A DNA stretch of 48,823 nt from an uncultured Adlercreutzia sp. (GCA_902478715.1 CABSMC010000010.1:1-48823), one strand, 5' to 3'. Counted from the first letter of the stretch, positions 32,485 through 41,465 are shown. The notes: generated from the letters alone by a model not told the origin. Made by a program: numbers and translations.

Positions 32485-33153
32485 TTGACCCCATCCGTAG
32501 ATGTCCTGAACAGCCTGTCATTTGCAGGCGCCACACTATCTCCCCTGTTTCTGCAGGATCCACGCACTGGTAGCGCAGGAGCGCTTTTCGAAGCATTGAG
32601 CTTGCTTAACGCCGACGAGGCTACGGCAGAATGGCCTTTGGCCGACAAAACCGAGGCGCAAGAAGGCCTCGATCTTATCGTTGCGGGGCTGAAAGCGAGC
32701 CGCGCCACCGAAGCTGACGGGGCTTTCTGCGCCGAAGACAAGCTTGTGGACGAGTACCGAAGACTGTTCATCGGCCCTGCGCAAAAACCGGCGCCGCCTT
32801 GGGGCTCCGTCTATACCGACCGGGAGCAAGTCATCTTCGGGGAAAGCACGCTGCGTCTGCGGAGCTGGATGCGCCAACACGGCATCGCTCGCCTCGCAGA
32901 CGACCGCATGCCTGACGACCATATCGGCCTTATGCTCTCGCTGCTCGCCACTTTGACTGAAGAACGCCCCGAGCTGGTAGAAGAGTACTTGTCTGAGCAT
33001 CTTCTCCCTTGGGCCCCCCATTATCTGGGCCTTCTGGAAGTCTGCGCCGAGCATCCTTTCTATAAAGGGCTCGCCCTTCTCACCAAAGCCACGCTGAAGG
33101 GAGCGCAGGACGAGCTGTCGCTTGTCGTGATCGAACCTCGCTTTTATCGCTAA
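32485..33153 (+). CDS. TorD/DmsD-family chaperone
   Basis: A 222-aa helical cytoplasmic chaperone dedicated to the DmsA-like subunit. Family blocks are YRRLFIGPAQKPAPPWGSVY and MPDDHIGLMLSLL. The start is a TTG at 32485, chosen because AGGAGG ends six bases upstream and the protein aligns with TorD only from here. It closes the operon, 36 bases after dmsC. Confidence 0.88.
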   Translation: MTPSVDVLNSLSFAGATLSPLFLQDPRTGSAGALFEALSLLNADEATAEWPLADKTEAQEGLDLIVAGLKASRATEADGAFCAEDKLVDEYRRLFIGPAQKPAPPWGSVYTDREQVIFGESTLRLRSWMRQHGIARLADDRMPDDHIGLMLSLLATLTEERPELVEEYLSEHLLPWAPHYLGLLEVCAEHPFYKGLALLTKATLKGAQDELSLVVIEPRFYR

Positions 33154-33184
33154 GCGTCGACGGGCAATGTTGCCGTACGAAAAA

Positions 33185-33204
33185 GGGGCCGCCAAAGCAG
33201 CCCC
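33185..33204 (-). terminator. terminator of the activase operon
   Basis: On the minus strand GGGGCTGC pairs with GCGGCCCC (one U-G pair) around a TTTG loop and is followed by TTTTT (complement of 33180-33184). It lies 42 bases after the activase stop. The dms operon converges on it from the other side. Confidence 0.75.
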
Positions 33205-33245
33205 ATGCCATCAACAAAATCTCCTGCACCACGGCGAAAGAGTCC

Positions 33246-34235
33246 CTACGCTGTGGTCTTCACGGCGCCCTTGTCGCAGCGGTTGCCCCAACTGTCGATG
33301 ATGTCCTTGTCGCGGTAGACGCAGATGACCTCGCAGTGGTTGGCGCACTTCTGGCACTCGACCTCGCGGGTCTTGAAGTCGAAGTCGAGCATCGCCTCGA
33401 AGTCGAAGGTGCCGCTCGCGAATGGGCCCGACTCGGCCCCCACAATCGGCCCGGCATCGGCGGCAAGCAGCGCCGCGCCGAAGGCTCCCATGAGGTGCCC
33501 GTCCGGATCCACCGCCACGGGCATGCCCAGCTGCTCCTCGAAGGCGTGCACCACCCCGGCGTTCTTGGAAACGCCGCCCTGGAACACCACGGGCGCGGCG
33601 ATCTTCTTGCCCTTGCCCACGTTGTTCAGGTAGTTCGACGCCACCGCGTTGCAGAGCCCCGCGATGATGTCCTCGCGCGCGTAGCCCACCTGGATCTTGT
33701 GCACGAGATCACTCTCGGCGAACACGGTGCAGCGCGCGGCGATGTTGGCCGGCTTGGTGGAAGTGAGCGCGATGTCGCCGAACTCCTCTACCTCCACGCC
33801 CAAGCGGTGCGCCTGCGATGACAGAAACGAGCCGGTGCCCGCGGCGCACAAGGTGTTCATGGCGTAGTCCACCGCGATGCCGTCGGACACGCAGATGATC
33901 TTGGAATCCTGGCCGCCGATCTCCAGAATGGTGCGCACGTCCGGGTGCAGATGGGTGGTGCCCACGGCATGGGCGGTGATCTCGTTCTTGATCACGGAAG
34001 CCCCCAGCATGGCGCCCACGAGACGCCGCGCGCTGCCCGTCGTACCGGCGCCGACGATCTCCACCCCCGCGCCTTCCACCTGGCGCTCCAGCTCGCGCAC
34101 GACGTTCTTCGACGCCTCGGTCGGATTGCCCTCGGTCCACAGATACGAACGCGCGATGATGGCGCGGTTCTCGTCGATGATCACGCCCTTCGTGGAAATG
34201 GAGCCGATGTCGATGCCGAGATAGCCCTTTGTCAT
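33246..34235 (-). CDS. 2-hydroxyacyl-CoA dehydratase activase-like ASKHA ATPase
   Basis: A 329-aa BcrA/BadF/HgdC-family ATPase that would drive one electron from a bridging [4Fe-4S] cluster onto a dehydratase or reductase partner using ATP. Motifs: phosphate-1 GIDIGSISTKGVI (residues 7-19), GGQDSK near 107, cluster Cys130 (TLCAAGTGSF) and Cys169 (AARCTVFAESD), and GGVSKNAG near 220. A C-terminal tail adds five further Cys (294, 297, 301, 305, 320) not found in minimal HgdC. AGGAGAAG precedes ATG 34235, which overlaps the upstream stop by four bases. The substrate is unknown. Confidence 0.85.
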   Translation of the reverse strand: MTKGYLGIDIGSISTKGVIIDENRAIIARSYLWTEGNPTEASKNVVRELERQVEGAGVEIVGAGTTGSARRLVGAMLGASVIKNEITAHAVGTTHLHPDVRTILEIGGQDSKIICVSDGIAVDYAMNTLCAAGTGSFLSSQAHRLGVEVEEFGDIALTSTKPANIAARCTVFAESDLVHKIQVGYAREDIIAGLCNAVASNYLNNVGKGKKIAAPVVFQGGVSKNAGVVHAFEEQLGMPVAVDPDGHLMGAFGAALLAADAGPIVGAESGPFASGTFDFEAMLDFDFKTREVECQKCANHCEVICVYRDKDIIDSWGNRCDKGAVKTTA

Positions 34236-35431
34236 TTGCTCTTCTCCTTCTTCATGGAAAGCATGTCGTAGAACGCCTCGAGGCGCGTGTCCAGGCCGGT
34301 GTCGGAGGTCTGGGAGTCGTAGGTGAGGTACAGCACGGGCACCGAGTAGTCCTCGCTCACCTTCTGCAGCACCGGGATGCAGTCGATCTCCGGCGTGCAC
34401 CCGGCGCTCTTCGCGTGGATGAGGCCGTCGAAGCCCCCGGCGGCGTACTTCTTCGCCGCCGCCACGGTGAGCGTGGAGGTGGGGCCCATGTCGTAGGTCA
34501 GATAGTCCTTCGCCCCCACCCGTAGGTTCGGCTCGTTGTAGCGAAGGTAGCGGTTTGTGAAGTTCAGCATGCGGTGCACTTCCACGCCCATGGCGACGAG
34601 CTTGTGGTCGAGCCCCAGGTTGCTGCGCTCGTCGATGGCCGTGAACATCTCGCCGACGATGCCGATGCGGATGGGGTCGGCGGGCTTGGCGAGGGGAATG
34701 GCGCGGAAGGCGGCCATGGCCTCGCGGTACGCCTCGTTGATGTCGCGCTCGTCCAGGCAGGTGCGCATGGCGTCCATCGCCGACACCCAGGCGGCGTCGA
34801 AGGCCCCGCGCTCCATCTCGAAACCGGCGTTGGCCAGGTAGAAGTCGCGCAGGGAGTCCAAGTGCTCGATCATCTTCGCTACGGCCTTCAGCTTCACCAC
34901 GCCGTGGGGAACGTCGATGTTCGGGTTCACCGTCTTCAGCACTTCCTTGGCCCAGCCGATGTACCCCAGTTCGATGCCCCGGGCAAAGTTCATCATGATG
35001 AACTCGTAGCCCATGTCCCGCAAGATGGACTCCTGCAGCTCGCCGTAATAGCCCAGCCGGCACGGACCGCCGAACTGGATGAGGATGTCGGCGCCCAAAT
35101 CGAGGGCCTCGGCAAAGTCTCCCAAGATGTGCTTGAAAGGCGTGCACACGTAATCGCTCGAGTTCTGGACGCCCACCTCGCTGGCGGCGCGGGTGGCCTC
35201 GGGTAGGGGCAGGTAGTCCACGTCGAGCACCTGCTCGCAGAAGAACTTGAACGCCGGATCGTAGTAGCAGTAGCGAAAGAACGCCGCCTTGGTGTACTTA
35301 TGGTGCTTGGCCTTGTGCTTGGCGGCTTTGGCGGCCTTGCGGTCGGCCAGAAGCGTCGGCGCGTGGCGCCGCTCCAGCTCAACAGCCACCGAGGAGCGCA
35401 CCTGCTCGATGAGGGCCTGGGGCTTACTCAT
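34232..35431 (-). CDS. 2-hydroxyacyl-CoA dehydratase (HGD-D) family protein
   Basis: A 399-aa protein of the HgdB/BcrB/YjiM fold that holds an iron-sulfur cluster and is reduced by the activase. Conserved parts include DYVCTPFKHILGDFAEAL, GGPCRLGYYGELQ, IGIVGEMFT and SAGCTPEIDCIPVLQ; the Cys in these blocks are plausible cluster ligands. The substrate need not be a CoA ester: related YjiM/DCCP-type proteins reduce small molecules. ATG 35431 is preferred, with GGAGG eight bases upstream; ATG 35437 sits only two bases from it. The gene overlaps both neighbours. Confidence 0.85.
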   Translation of the reverse strand: MSKPQALIEQVRSSVAVELERRHAPTLLADRKAAKAAKHKAKHHKYTKAAFFRYCYYDPAFKFFCEQVLDVDYLPLPEATRAASEVGVQNSSDYVCTPFKHILGDFAEALDLGADILIQFGGPCRLGYYGELQESILRDMGYEFIMMNFARGIELGYIGWAKEVLKTVNPNIDVPHGVVKLKAVAKMIEHLDSLRDFYLANAGFEMERGAFDAAWVSAMDAMRTCLDERDINEAYREAMAAFRAIPLAKPADPIRIGIVGEMFTAIDERSNLGLDHKLVAMGVEVHRMLNFTNRYLRYNEPNLRVGAKDYLTYDMGPTSTLTVAAAKKYAAGGFDGLIHAKSAGCTPEIDCIPVLQKVSEDYSVPVLYLTYDSQTSDTGLDTRLEAFYDMLSMKKEKSK

Positions 35432-36443
35432 GGACATAGCCTCCCTTCTGCTGGAAGCGCAGGATGTCGACGAAGCTCTCCACGCGGGTCTCCACGCCGG
35501 CGGTGCCGGACTGCGCGTCAATCATCAGGTTCAGAATGGGCGTGCCCTGGATGCAGCGCATGATGGCGTCGTCGGTCATGGAGTCGGGGCCGCAGGGGAA
35601 GGCGCTGATGAGCACGATGCCGTCGACGCGGTCCTGGGCCAGAAGAATGGAACCGATAAGCTCGCGATTGATGAGCCACGGCATAGTGCCGGAAAACTCG
35701 AAGCTCTTCTTGTAGGCGCGCTCGTGATCCATGGCGTCGGCGTAGACGACCGTGGCACCCATCTCTTCGAGCGAATCGATGACCGCGCCGGACAGATAGG
35801 GGTCGTGGGAGATGTAGGGGTGGGCCACCACCAGGATGCCGAGCGGGCGCGCGGCCGAGCCATCTCCGCTGGCCGCAGCGGCATCGGCGGCTCGGCGCTC
35901 CTCGCCCAAACGACGCAGCACGCGCTCCTGGGCGGAGGACAGAGCCTCGTCATGGGTGCGCTGGGCGTCCCAAGCGACCTTGAAGGCAGCCCGCGCGTCC
36001 TTGGGAGCGACGCCCATGCGAGCGGCCATGTCGCAGAAGGAGCGACGCACCTCGGCTGTTTTCCGAGCGTTGCGCACCTCGCAAGAGACGACGCGCAGCT
36101 TGTCGTCACGGAAGGTGTTGCGCACCATATCGGTGGCCGACTGGAACTTCGTGCAGAATCCGCTGCGGTGGTCGCTCGTCGGGTAGCAGGGGACGAAGAC
36201 GGCGTCGCAGCGACCGACGAGGCTTTCCACATGCCCGACGAACACCTTCGAGGCCAGGCAGCACTCGTCTACGGAGAGCCGGTCGCCCTCATCAGCAATG
36301 GCCTTGTCCGTGGGATCGCTCACCACCACGGTGCGCCCGATGGATTCGAAGAACGTGGTCCACAGCACGCCGAAGCGATAGAACAAAAGCGCGCGGGGAA
36401 TGCCCACCACCTGCACATCGGCCCAATCTGTCGTTTGGGGCAC
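35424..36443 (-). CDS. DUF2229-type activase-associated protein
   Basis: A 339-aa protein resembling DUF2229, elsewhere fused to ASKHA and HGD-D domains in ~1400-aa proteins. It opens with VGIPRALLFYRFGVLWTTFF and has DECCLASKVFVGHVESL and FIPCYP-like (FVPCYPTSD) blocks with Cys that may bind a cluster. The C-terminal half (ILVVAHPYISHDPYLSG) resembles the HGD-D fold. The start is GTG 36443, six bases after AGGAGG; the frame further upstream runs into a terminator-like hairpin. First gene of the three-gene operon. Confidence 0.8.
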   Translation of the reverse strand: MPQTTDWADVQVVGIPRALLFYRFGVLWTTFFESIGRTVVVSDPTDKAIADEGDRLSVDECCLASKVFVGHVESLVGRCDAVFVPCYPTSDHRSGFCTKFQSATDMVRNTFRDDKLRVVSCEVRNARKTAEVRRSFCDMAARMGVAPKDARAAFKVAWDAQRTHDEALSSAQERVLRRLGEERRAADAAAASGDGSAARPLGILVVAHPYISHDPYLSGAVIDSLEEMGATVVYADAMDHERAYKKSFEFSGTMPWLINRELIGSILLAQDRVDGIVLISAFPCGPDSMTDDAIMRCIQGTPILNLMIDAQSGTAGVETRVESFVDILRFQQKGGYVHE

Positions 36444-36515
36444 GGGCAACCTCCTCAGGTGTCGAGGCGCCGACCCAGCGGCCCGGCGCGAATAAGCAGT
36501 ACCGGCAATCATAGC

Positions 36516-36551
36516 ACAGCGCCCCTTGAACCTTCGTCCAAGGGGCGCTGT
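36516..36551 (-). terminator. hairpin between the unknown membrane protein and the dehydratase operon
   Basis: ACAGCGCCCCTTG and CAAGGGGCGCTGT form a perfect 13-bp stem with a 10-base loop, 24 bases after the stop of the upstream minus-strand gene. There is no U-run. Instead GCTATGAT follows on the minus strand, giving a TATGAT -10-like box (36513-36508) for the dehydratase operon right behind the stem. Confidence 0.6.
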
Positions 36552-36575
36552 CTGCACATTTCGAAATGCTGCCCG

Positions 36576-37913
36576 CTACTCCACGTGAATCTCCAGGGCC
36601 TTCACGCCGGCGGGCGACCAGGATGTGGCGAACGACTCTTCCAGAGGACCCTTCACGTCAGCCTTGCGCCCAATGAGGCTTTTGCCGTTGTCGTCGAGGC
36701 CCGAGGTGGCCACGGCGATGGTGGTCAGTCGGTACTGGGTGCCGTTCAGGTTCATGTCCAGCGGGCGGGTAAGCTTCAGCACCAGCTGCACGCTGCCGCT
36801 GGCGTTGTCCGTCGTGCCGTTGTTGGTGTAGTTGTTGCCAGCGGAAAGGCCCGCGGCGTCTTCCACCGCCTGAAGCGTGCCCGACAGCGACACCGAGTCG
36901 CCAGACTTGACGTTCCCGATGTTCTCGGGATCGGTGTTGACGGGATCCACCGAAGCAGGAGACTCCCCAGCAGGATTGACAGGAATCTGGTTCGTCTGCG
37001 TGTCAATCTGCCCCGCGTCGGCCACCGTGACAAGCCAGCCCCCGGTGTTGGACCACGCCACGTTCAGCGTCACCGTCGACGTGCGAAGCTCGCTCGTCTT
37101 CACGCCGTCGGCCTCGCTTTCCAAGGTCTTCGAAAGATCGACGGTGATAGGGCCGCCGTCGATGGTGAGATCGGAAGCGGTCTTCACGATGGAGGCGTCG
37201 GCCATGGCTTCCCCGTAGGTGGGGTCGTTGGTCGCGAGGATGTCGTTCAGGTTAGCTAGGATGTCATTGGCGCTAGCGCTGGCCAGGGGCACCGCCGTCG
37301 CCTCCCCCACCACCAAATCGCCGGGAACCCACGTCTCGCCGGCATTGGAGTACTCGAAGGGCAGCGTCACGGGCACGTTGATCTCGACACCCTTGTTCTT
37401 GAACGTGGCCGTGGCCGTCGCCTCGCAGGTGACGATCTGGTTGGCCGGCGCGCCAAGGTTCGTGGGCTCGTTCAGCACGATGTCGCTGAACTTCGGACCG
37501 ATGAGCGCATCTTGGGACACATAGGCGTACTGGGAAATATCAGGAGCGTCCATGGCCACCTCGTCGAAGGCGGCAATGACCCGGGCATCGGACAGCGGCA
37601 CCCGCTGGGTCTCCTCGGCAACGGGCTGCCTGTTGAAGAACCCGGAAGTGAACAGATAGGTGAGCACGCCTGCGGCCACAAGCAGGCAGATGACAAGACC
37701 GACGATGACGGCCGTGCGCTGTCCCTTCTTCACATCGCGGGGCTGGGCGGCCTCGACGTTGCCGTAATCGTCCCCGGCGCTCTGGATGAACGCCGCAGCG
37801 GCGGCTTTCGCGGCAGCGGCCTTCTTAGCCTCGGCGACGGCGCGGGGAGAGAGGCCCTCTTCGGGGGCGGAATCGGCCGGAGAAGCACTGTTGTGCGGAT
37901 CGAGTTCAGTCAT
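36576..37913 (-). CDS. membrane-anchored extracytoplasmic protein, unknown function
   Basis: A 445-aa protein. Residues 1-65 are cytoplasmic, with an Ala/Lys-rich helix (about 25-45). One membrane segment spans ~67-90 (TAVIVGLVICLLVAAGVLTY), and the remaining 350 residues are extracytoplasmic, rich in Thr, Asn, Asp and beta-strand-like patterns, apparently with repeated domains. I do not recognise the family. AGGAGG four bases before the ATG gives the start. A TATACT box inside the palindrome CAGTATACTG (37961-37970) is a promoter candidate. It may be a cell-envelope protein. Confidence 0.7.
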   Translation of the reverse strand: MTELDPHNSASPADSAPEEGLSPRAVAEAKKAAAAKAAAAAFIQSAGDDYGNVEAAQPRDVKKGQRTAVIVGLVICLLVAAGVLTYLFTSGFFNRQPVAEETQRVPLSDARVIAAFDEVAMDAPDISQYAYVSQDALIGPKFSDIVLNEPTNLGAPANQIVTCEATATATFKNKGVEINVPVTLPFEYSNAGETWVPGDLVVGEATAVPLASASANDILANLNDILATNDPTYGEAMADASIVKTASDLTIDGGPITVDLSKTLESEADGVKTSELRTSTVTLNVAWSNTGGWLVTVADAGQIDTQTNQIPVNPAGESPASVDPVNTDPENIGNVKSGDSVSLSGTLQAVEDAAGLSAGNNYTNNGTTDNASGSVQLVLKLTRPLDMNLNGTQYRLTTIAVATSGLDDNGKSLIGRKADVKGPLEESFATSWSPAGVKALEIHVE

Positions 37914-38004
37914 AATTCCTCCTGAGACAGCAGGGCCAACACCTTGCAGCCCTAAGGTCGCAGTATACTGTATTTGACCCTCTGTCGGCTAGGGCAGCGG
38001 AGAA

Positions 38005-38421
38005 CTATTGGGCCGATTTCCCCAGGTTGCCAGCGATGACGACGCAAATCGCCATAAGCAACAGGTTGAAGATGAGCGATGTGGGAAGCTGGCCGCCCGT
38101 AGCGTAGCACAGTCCCAACCCGAACACCGAGGCGACCACACCGGCCAGAGCGAGGCTGCGCAGCGCCGCCGCGCGCCCCGGGTTGCGCGAGGTCGCGCGC
38201 CCGAGAACCCCCGCCGCAACGGTGATGCCGTTGGCCACCGCAGCGGCAATGCCGAGCACAAGGGCGGAAAGCGGAAGCCCCGTCGCGGCGGCCGCGCCAT
38301 CGGCGATAGCCCCATAGATCACCACGACTCCCACGGCCAACCCGAACAGCCCGCAAATCATCAGCAGGTACGAGAACATGCGCAGATACCACGAAATGGT
38401 GCTTGTCTGCTCGACTGCCAC
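38005..38421 (-). CDS. small membrane protein, unknown function
   Basis: A 138-aa protein with four predicted helices and short loops. I recognise no family. The start is GTG 38421, with AGGAG five bases upstream; the frame open beyond it crosses into the divergent gene's promoter. It is divergent from the CmpB-like gene. Confidence 0.65.
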   Translation of the reverse strand: MAVEQTSTISWYLRMFSYLLMICGLFGLAVGVVVIYGAIADGAAAATGLPLSALVLGIAAAVANGITVAAGVLGRATSRNPGRAAALRSLALAGVVASVFGLGLCYATGGQLPTSLIFNLLLMAICVVIAGNLGKSAQ

Positions 38422-38533
38422 CAGCGCTCCTTTCAGCCTGCTGCCCCACGGGCAATGTGACGGACGCCCCTCAAGCTTGCGGGCTTGTTGTGGGCTTGCC
38501 GCCTGAAGATGGGGGTCATGATACCATAGGCCC

Positions 38534-39748
38534 ATGGATCCGACGGTTCTTCAACAAACCCCCTTGCAGCCCTCGCCCGGCATCGGGGACGGCAGCAAGA
38601 GCGAGCGCACTCCCCTGGCGCTTCGCGTGCTCGGCGCCCTGCTCATGGCCGGGGGCGTGGCCGTCGTGCCCGAAGTAATCCATACGCTCGCCCAAATGGG
38701 GACCGTCTTCGTCGAGAAAACCTACACCGACGACTCGCTGCTCACTATCATCTTGTACGTCACACTCGCACTATCCGCCTGCTTTTGCGCCCTGGCCTCC
38801 GGCGTTCTCGGCTTCCGTCTTTTGCGCGGCAACCGCCGGCGCGCCCGGCTCATCGCCGAGGCCGTGGCCATCGGGCTCGTCATCGCCTTTGCCGCCGATC
38901 TGCTGCTCTTCGGCGTGAACCCGGGCCTATGGTTCCTCGGCGCCTGCGCCCTCATCCTCATCGCGGCCCACGTCTGGGTGGATCCGTCGCTGTCCGACGA
39001 GCGCGAGCTGCAACGGCGGCTGCGCCTCATGCAAACACGCGAGGAGGCCGAAGACGGCACCCTCGGTCTGGACAAGACCGGCCGCGGCTACATCGAGCTG
39101 GATTTCTTCAACCTGTTCTGGATCTTCGTCATCGCCTCGGTGGCCGGAGTGGTCATCGAGTCCATCTACCACGTGCTCGTGGTCGACTTCGGCCACTACG
39201 AGGACCGCGCCGGCCTTCTGTGGGGGCCCTTCTCCCCCATTTACGGCTTCGGCGCCGTGCTCATGACGCTGGCGCTCAACCGCTTCCACAACGCGCCCAT
39301 CCCCGTGGTGTTCCTCGTCAGCGCCGTTATCGGGGGCGCCTTCGAGTACTTCGTCAGCTGGTTCATGGAATACGCCTTCGGCGCCATCGCCTGGGACTAT
39401 ACCGGCACCTTCCTCAACATCAACGGTCGCACCAACTTCATGTTCATGTGCATGTGGGGGGCACTTGGCGTCGTATGGGTGAAGCTGGCCCTGCCGGCGC
39501 TTTTGCACACGGTGAACCTCATCCCGTGGCGCTGGCGCTACTCCATCACGGCGCTGTGCGCGGCGCTCATGATCTTCGACGGCGCCATGACGCTCGTGGC
39601 CCTCGACTGCTGGTACTCGCGCTTGGCAGGTGCGGCGCCCGACAACGCGCTCGAGCAGTTCTGCGCCGAGCAGTTCGACAACCAGTGGATGGAAAACCGC
39701 TTCGAATCGATGAGCATCCACCCCGATGCCGCCCATCGCTCATCCTAG
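38534..39748 (+). CDS. CmpB-family putative ABC transporter permease (PF06541-like)
   Basis: A 404-aa membrane protein. The N-terminal part has four helices. The C-terminal half (residues ~195-360) matches the ABC_trans_CmpB family: ASVAGVVIESIYHVLVV, then RAGLLWGPFSPIYGFGAVL, FEYFVSWFMEYAFGAIAWDY and NGRTNFMFMCMWG. Despite the family name no ATPase partner is nearby and a transport role is unproven. It ends nine bases before the J-domain gene, so the two are co-transcribed. Confidence 0.8.
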   Translation: MDPTVLQQTPLQPSPGIGDGSKSERTPLALRVLGALLMAGGVAVVPEVIHTLAQMGTVFVEKTYTDDSLLTIILYVTLALSACFCALASGVLGFRLLRGNRRRARLIAEAVAIGLVIAFAADLLLFGVNPGLWFLGACALILIAAHVWVDPSLSDERELQRRLRLMQTREEAEDGTLGLDKTGRGYIELDFFNLFWIFVIASVAGVVIESIYHVLVVDFGHYEDRAGLLWGPFSPIYGFGAVLMTLALNRFHNAPIPVVFLVSAVIGGAFEYFVSWFMEYAFGAIAWDYTGTFLNINGRTNFMFMCMWGALGVVWVKLALPALLHTVNLIPWRWRYSITALCAALMIFDGAMTLVALDCWYSRLAGAAPDNALEQFCAEQFDNQWMENRFESMSIHPDAAHRSS

Positions 39749-39757
39749 GAGATTTTC

Positions 39758-40531
39758 GTGACTGAAGACCCGTACGACATCCTCGGCGTTCCCCGCACGG
39801 CCACGTCCGACGAGGTAAAGAAGGCCTATCGCAAGAAGGCGCGGGAGAACCACCCGGATTTGAACCCGGACGACCCCGAGGCCGAGGAGCGCCTGAAGAA
39901 GATCAACGAGGCCTACGACCGCATTACGAACCCGGAGAAGTACGCCCGCGAGGACGCCCGGCGCTACCGGTCGCCCTACAACCCCACCTACACCGGCTAC
40001 GGCTCCCCTGGCGGCAACCCCTTCGGCGGCTCCGGTCCCGGCAATCCCTACGGCGGCGGTGCGCCCGGCGGCGGCTACCAGTACCAGTGGGTGGAAATCA
40101 ACTGGGAGGATTTGTTCAACACCTGGAACCAGGCCTCCTCGGTGCCGCGGCCGGAGGTGTCGGCCACCGATTCGGCCGAACTGCGCCAGGCGGTGCTGTT
40201 CATCGACGGCGGCAACTACAAGGCGGCCCTCACCGTGCTCGCGGCCCTGCCCATCAAGGAGCGCACGGCCCGCTGGCACTATTTGGCGGCGCTGGCCAAC
40301 TACGGCGCCGGCAACACCGTGGCCGCTGTGGACCAGATCCGCACCGCCCGCAAGGCCGACCCCACCAACGACGACTACCGCCAGGCCGAGGCCGTCATCG
40401 GCGCCCGCGCCCGCACCTACCAGCAGGAGAGCGAGAGCCGCGGCTTCGGCGGCTGCGTGGACCCCAGCTCGCTGTGCTGCTGCCTGATGTGCGGCCCGGC
40501 CCTCTGCCAACCGTTCTTGTTCTGCCTGTAA
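39758..40531 (+). CDS. J-domain protein with Cys-rich C-terminal tail
   Basis: A 257-aa Hsp40-like protein. The J domain (residues 1-65) has PYDILGVPRTATSDEVKKAY and the HPD triad at 32-34, needed to stimulate DnaK. A Gly/Tyr/Pro-rich linker (~70-108) and an Ala-rich TPR-like helical part (~140-225) follow. The last 25 residues carry seven Cys, including CCCLMC. It lacks the DnaJ zinc-finger and substrate domains, so it is a specialised co-chaperone. The start is GTG 39758, six bases after TAGGAG. Confidence 0.85.
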   Translation: MTEDPYDILGVPRTATSDEVKKAYRKKARENHPDLNPDDPEAEERLKKINEAYDRITNPEKYAREDARRYRSPYNPTYTGYGSPGGNPFGGSGPGNPYGGGAPGGGYQYQWVEINWEDLFNTWNQASSVPRPEVSATDSAELRQAVLFIDGGNYKAALTVLAALPIKERTARWHYLAALANYGAGNTVAAVDQIRTARKADPTNDDYRQAEAVIGARARTYQQESESRGFGGCVDPSSLCCCLMCGPALCQPFLFCL

Positions 40532-40579
40532 CGCACGAGGGCAACCGCTCTCGCGCTTCGCCAGGGACGAGCGCAAAAA

Positions 40580-40605
40580 GCCCCGGCCGCAAAAGCGACC
40601 GGGGC
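40580..40605 (-). terminator. terminator of the DUF4013 gene
   Basis: GCCCCGGCCGC and GCGACCGGGGC pair as an 11-bp stem with one mismatch and an AAAA (plus-strand) loop. On the minus strand it is followed by TTTTT, 38 bases after the DUF4013 stop. It may also stop transcripts of the J-domain gene converging from the left. Confidence 0.8.
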
Positions 40606-40643
40606 GAATGCAGCATTCTTCTATCGAGCGAAGGTTCTGTCAC

Positions 40644-41465
40644 CTAGTACCGCGGAGCAGAAAGCGTCGTCCATTCGGGGGCGTAGCGGGCGACCCAGTG
40701 GGCCACGCCGCGGATGGCCACGGCCTCGGCGAAGGTTTCCGCCACGGACAGCACCACGTACAGGATGAGCGTGCAGAAAATCATCGGGCCGGCCAAAGCG
40801 GCGATGAGCGACATGATCTGCGCGAAGGAGGGATCGGCCGCACCGCCTATGGCGGCGATGGTCGGAGCCGCACCCATGATGCAGAGGAACATGATCGAAA
40901 ACACCACAATGCTCAGCACGAGCGAGATGCCGATGACGATGGCCATGGGAATGAGCGTCACCGCGAACAGCTGGCCCCAGTTGCGGCGCGCCTTCTCCCA
41001 GATGTCCTTCACATTGAAGCCATCGCCCAGGCTCTGCCCCATGATCATGCGCATCTGCATGATGATGCCGGCCATATAGGTGGCCAGGGAAACGGCGATG
41101 GAGACGACCCAGCCGATGAAGGGAATCCAGCCGAAGATGCCGCCGATGATGCCACCGACCAGACCCACCACCAGCGTCAGCACGAAGGCGTAGAAGCCGT
41201 ATTCGAAGTTCTTGCCTGTCACGATTTTCTGGGGCAAGAGGCTGCGGCCGCCGAAGGGCACCTCGCGGGCCCAGAACAGAAGATAGCCGGCCACGACGAA
41301 GTTCAGAATCGGCACGCACATGATAAGGCCGAGCACCAACAGCCGGCTTATGTAGTTCGGCGTCGCCTTCACGTCTTCCCAGGCGGCCTTCAGGCAGCTG
41401 GTGGTGTAGGCGGGCGAAGGCGCGGGCGCAGGTTGCACCGGGGGCGTGTAGTTCATCGGATCCAT
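40644..41465 (-). CDS. DUF4013-family membrane protein
   Basis: A 273-aa protein with a short Pro-rich N-terminus (PPVQPAPAPSPAY), then WEDVKATPNYISRLLVLGLI, which opens the DUF4013 domain, and about five or six membrane helices. Glycine-rich stretches (VGLVGGIIGGIFGWIPFIGW) are typical. The function is unknown. AGGAGG five bases before ATG 41465 sets the start. Single gene. Confidence 0.8.
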   Translation of the reverse strand: MDPMNYTPPVQPAPAPSPAYTTSCLKAAWEDVKATPNYISRLLVLGLIMCVPILNFVVAGYLLFWAREVPFGGRSLLPQKIVTGKNFEYGFYAFVLTLVVGLVGGIIGGIFGWIPFIGWVVSIAVSLATYMAGIIMQMRMIMGQSLGDGFNVKDIWEKARRNWGQLFAVTLIPMAIVIGISLVLSIVVFSIMFLCIMGAAPTIAAIGGAADPSFAQIMSLIAALAGPMIFCTLILYVVLSVAETFAEAVAIRGVAHWVARYAPEWTTLSAPRY

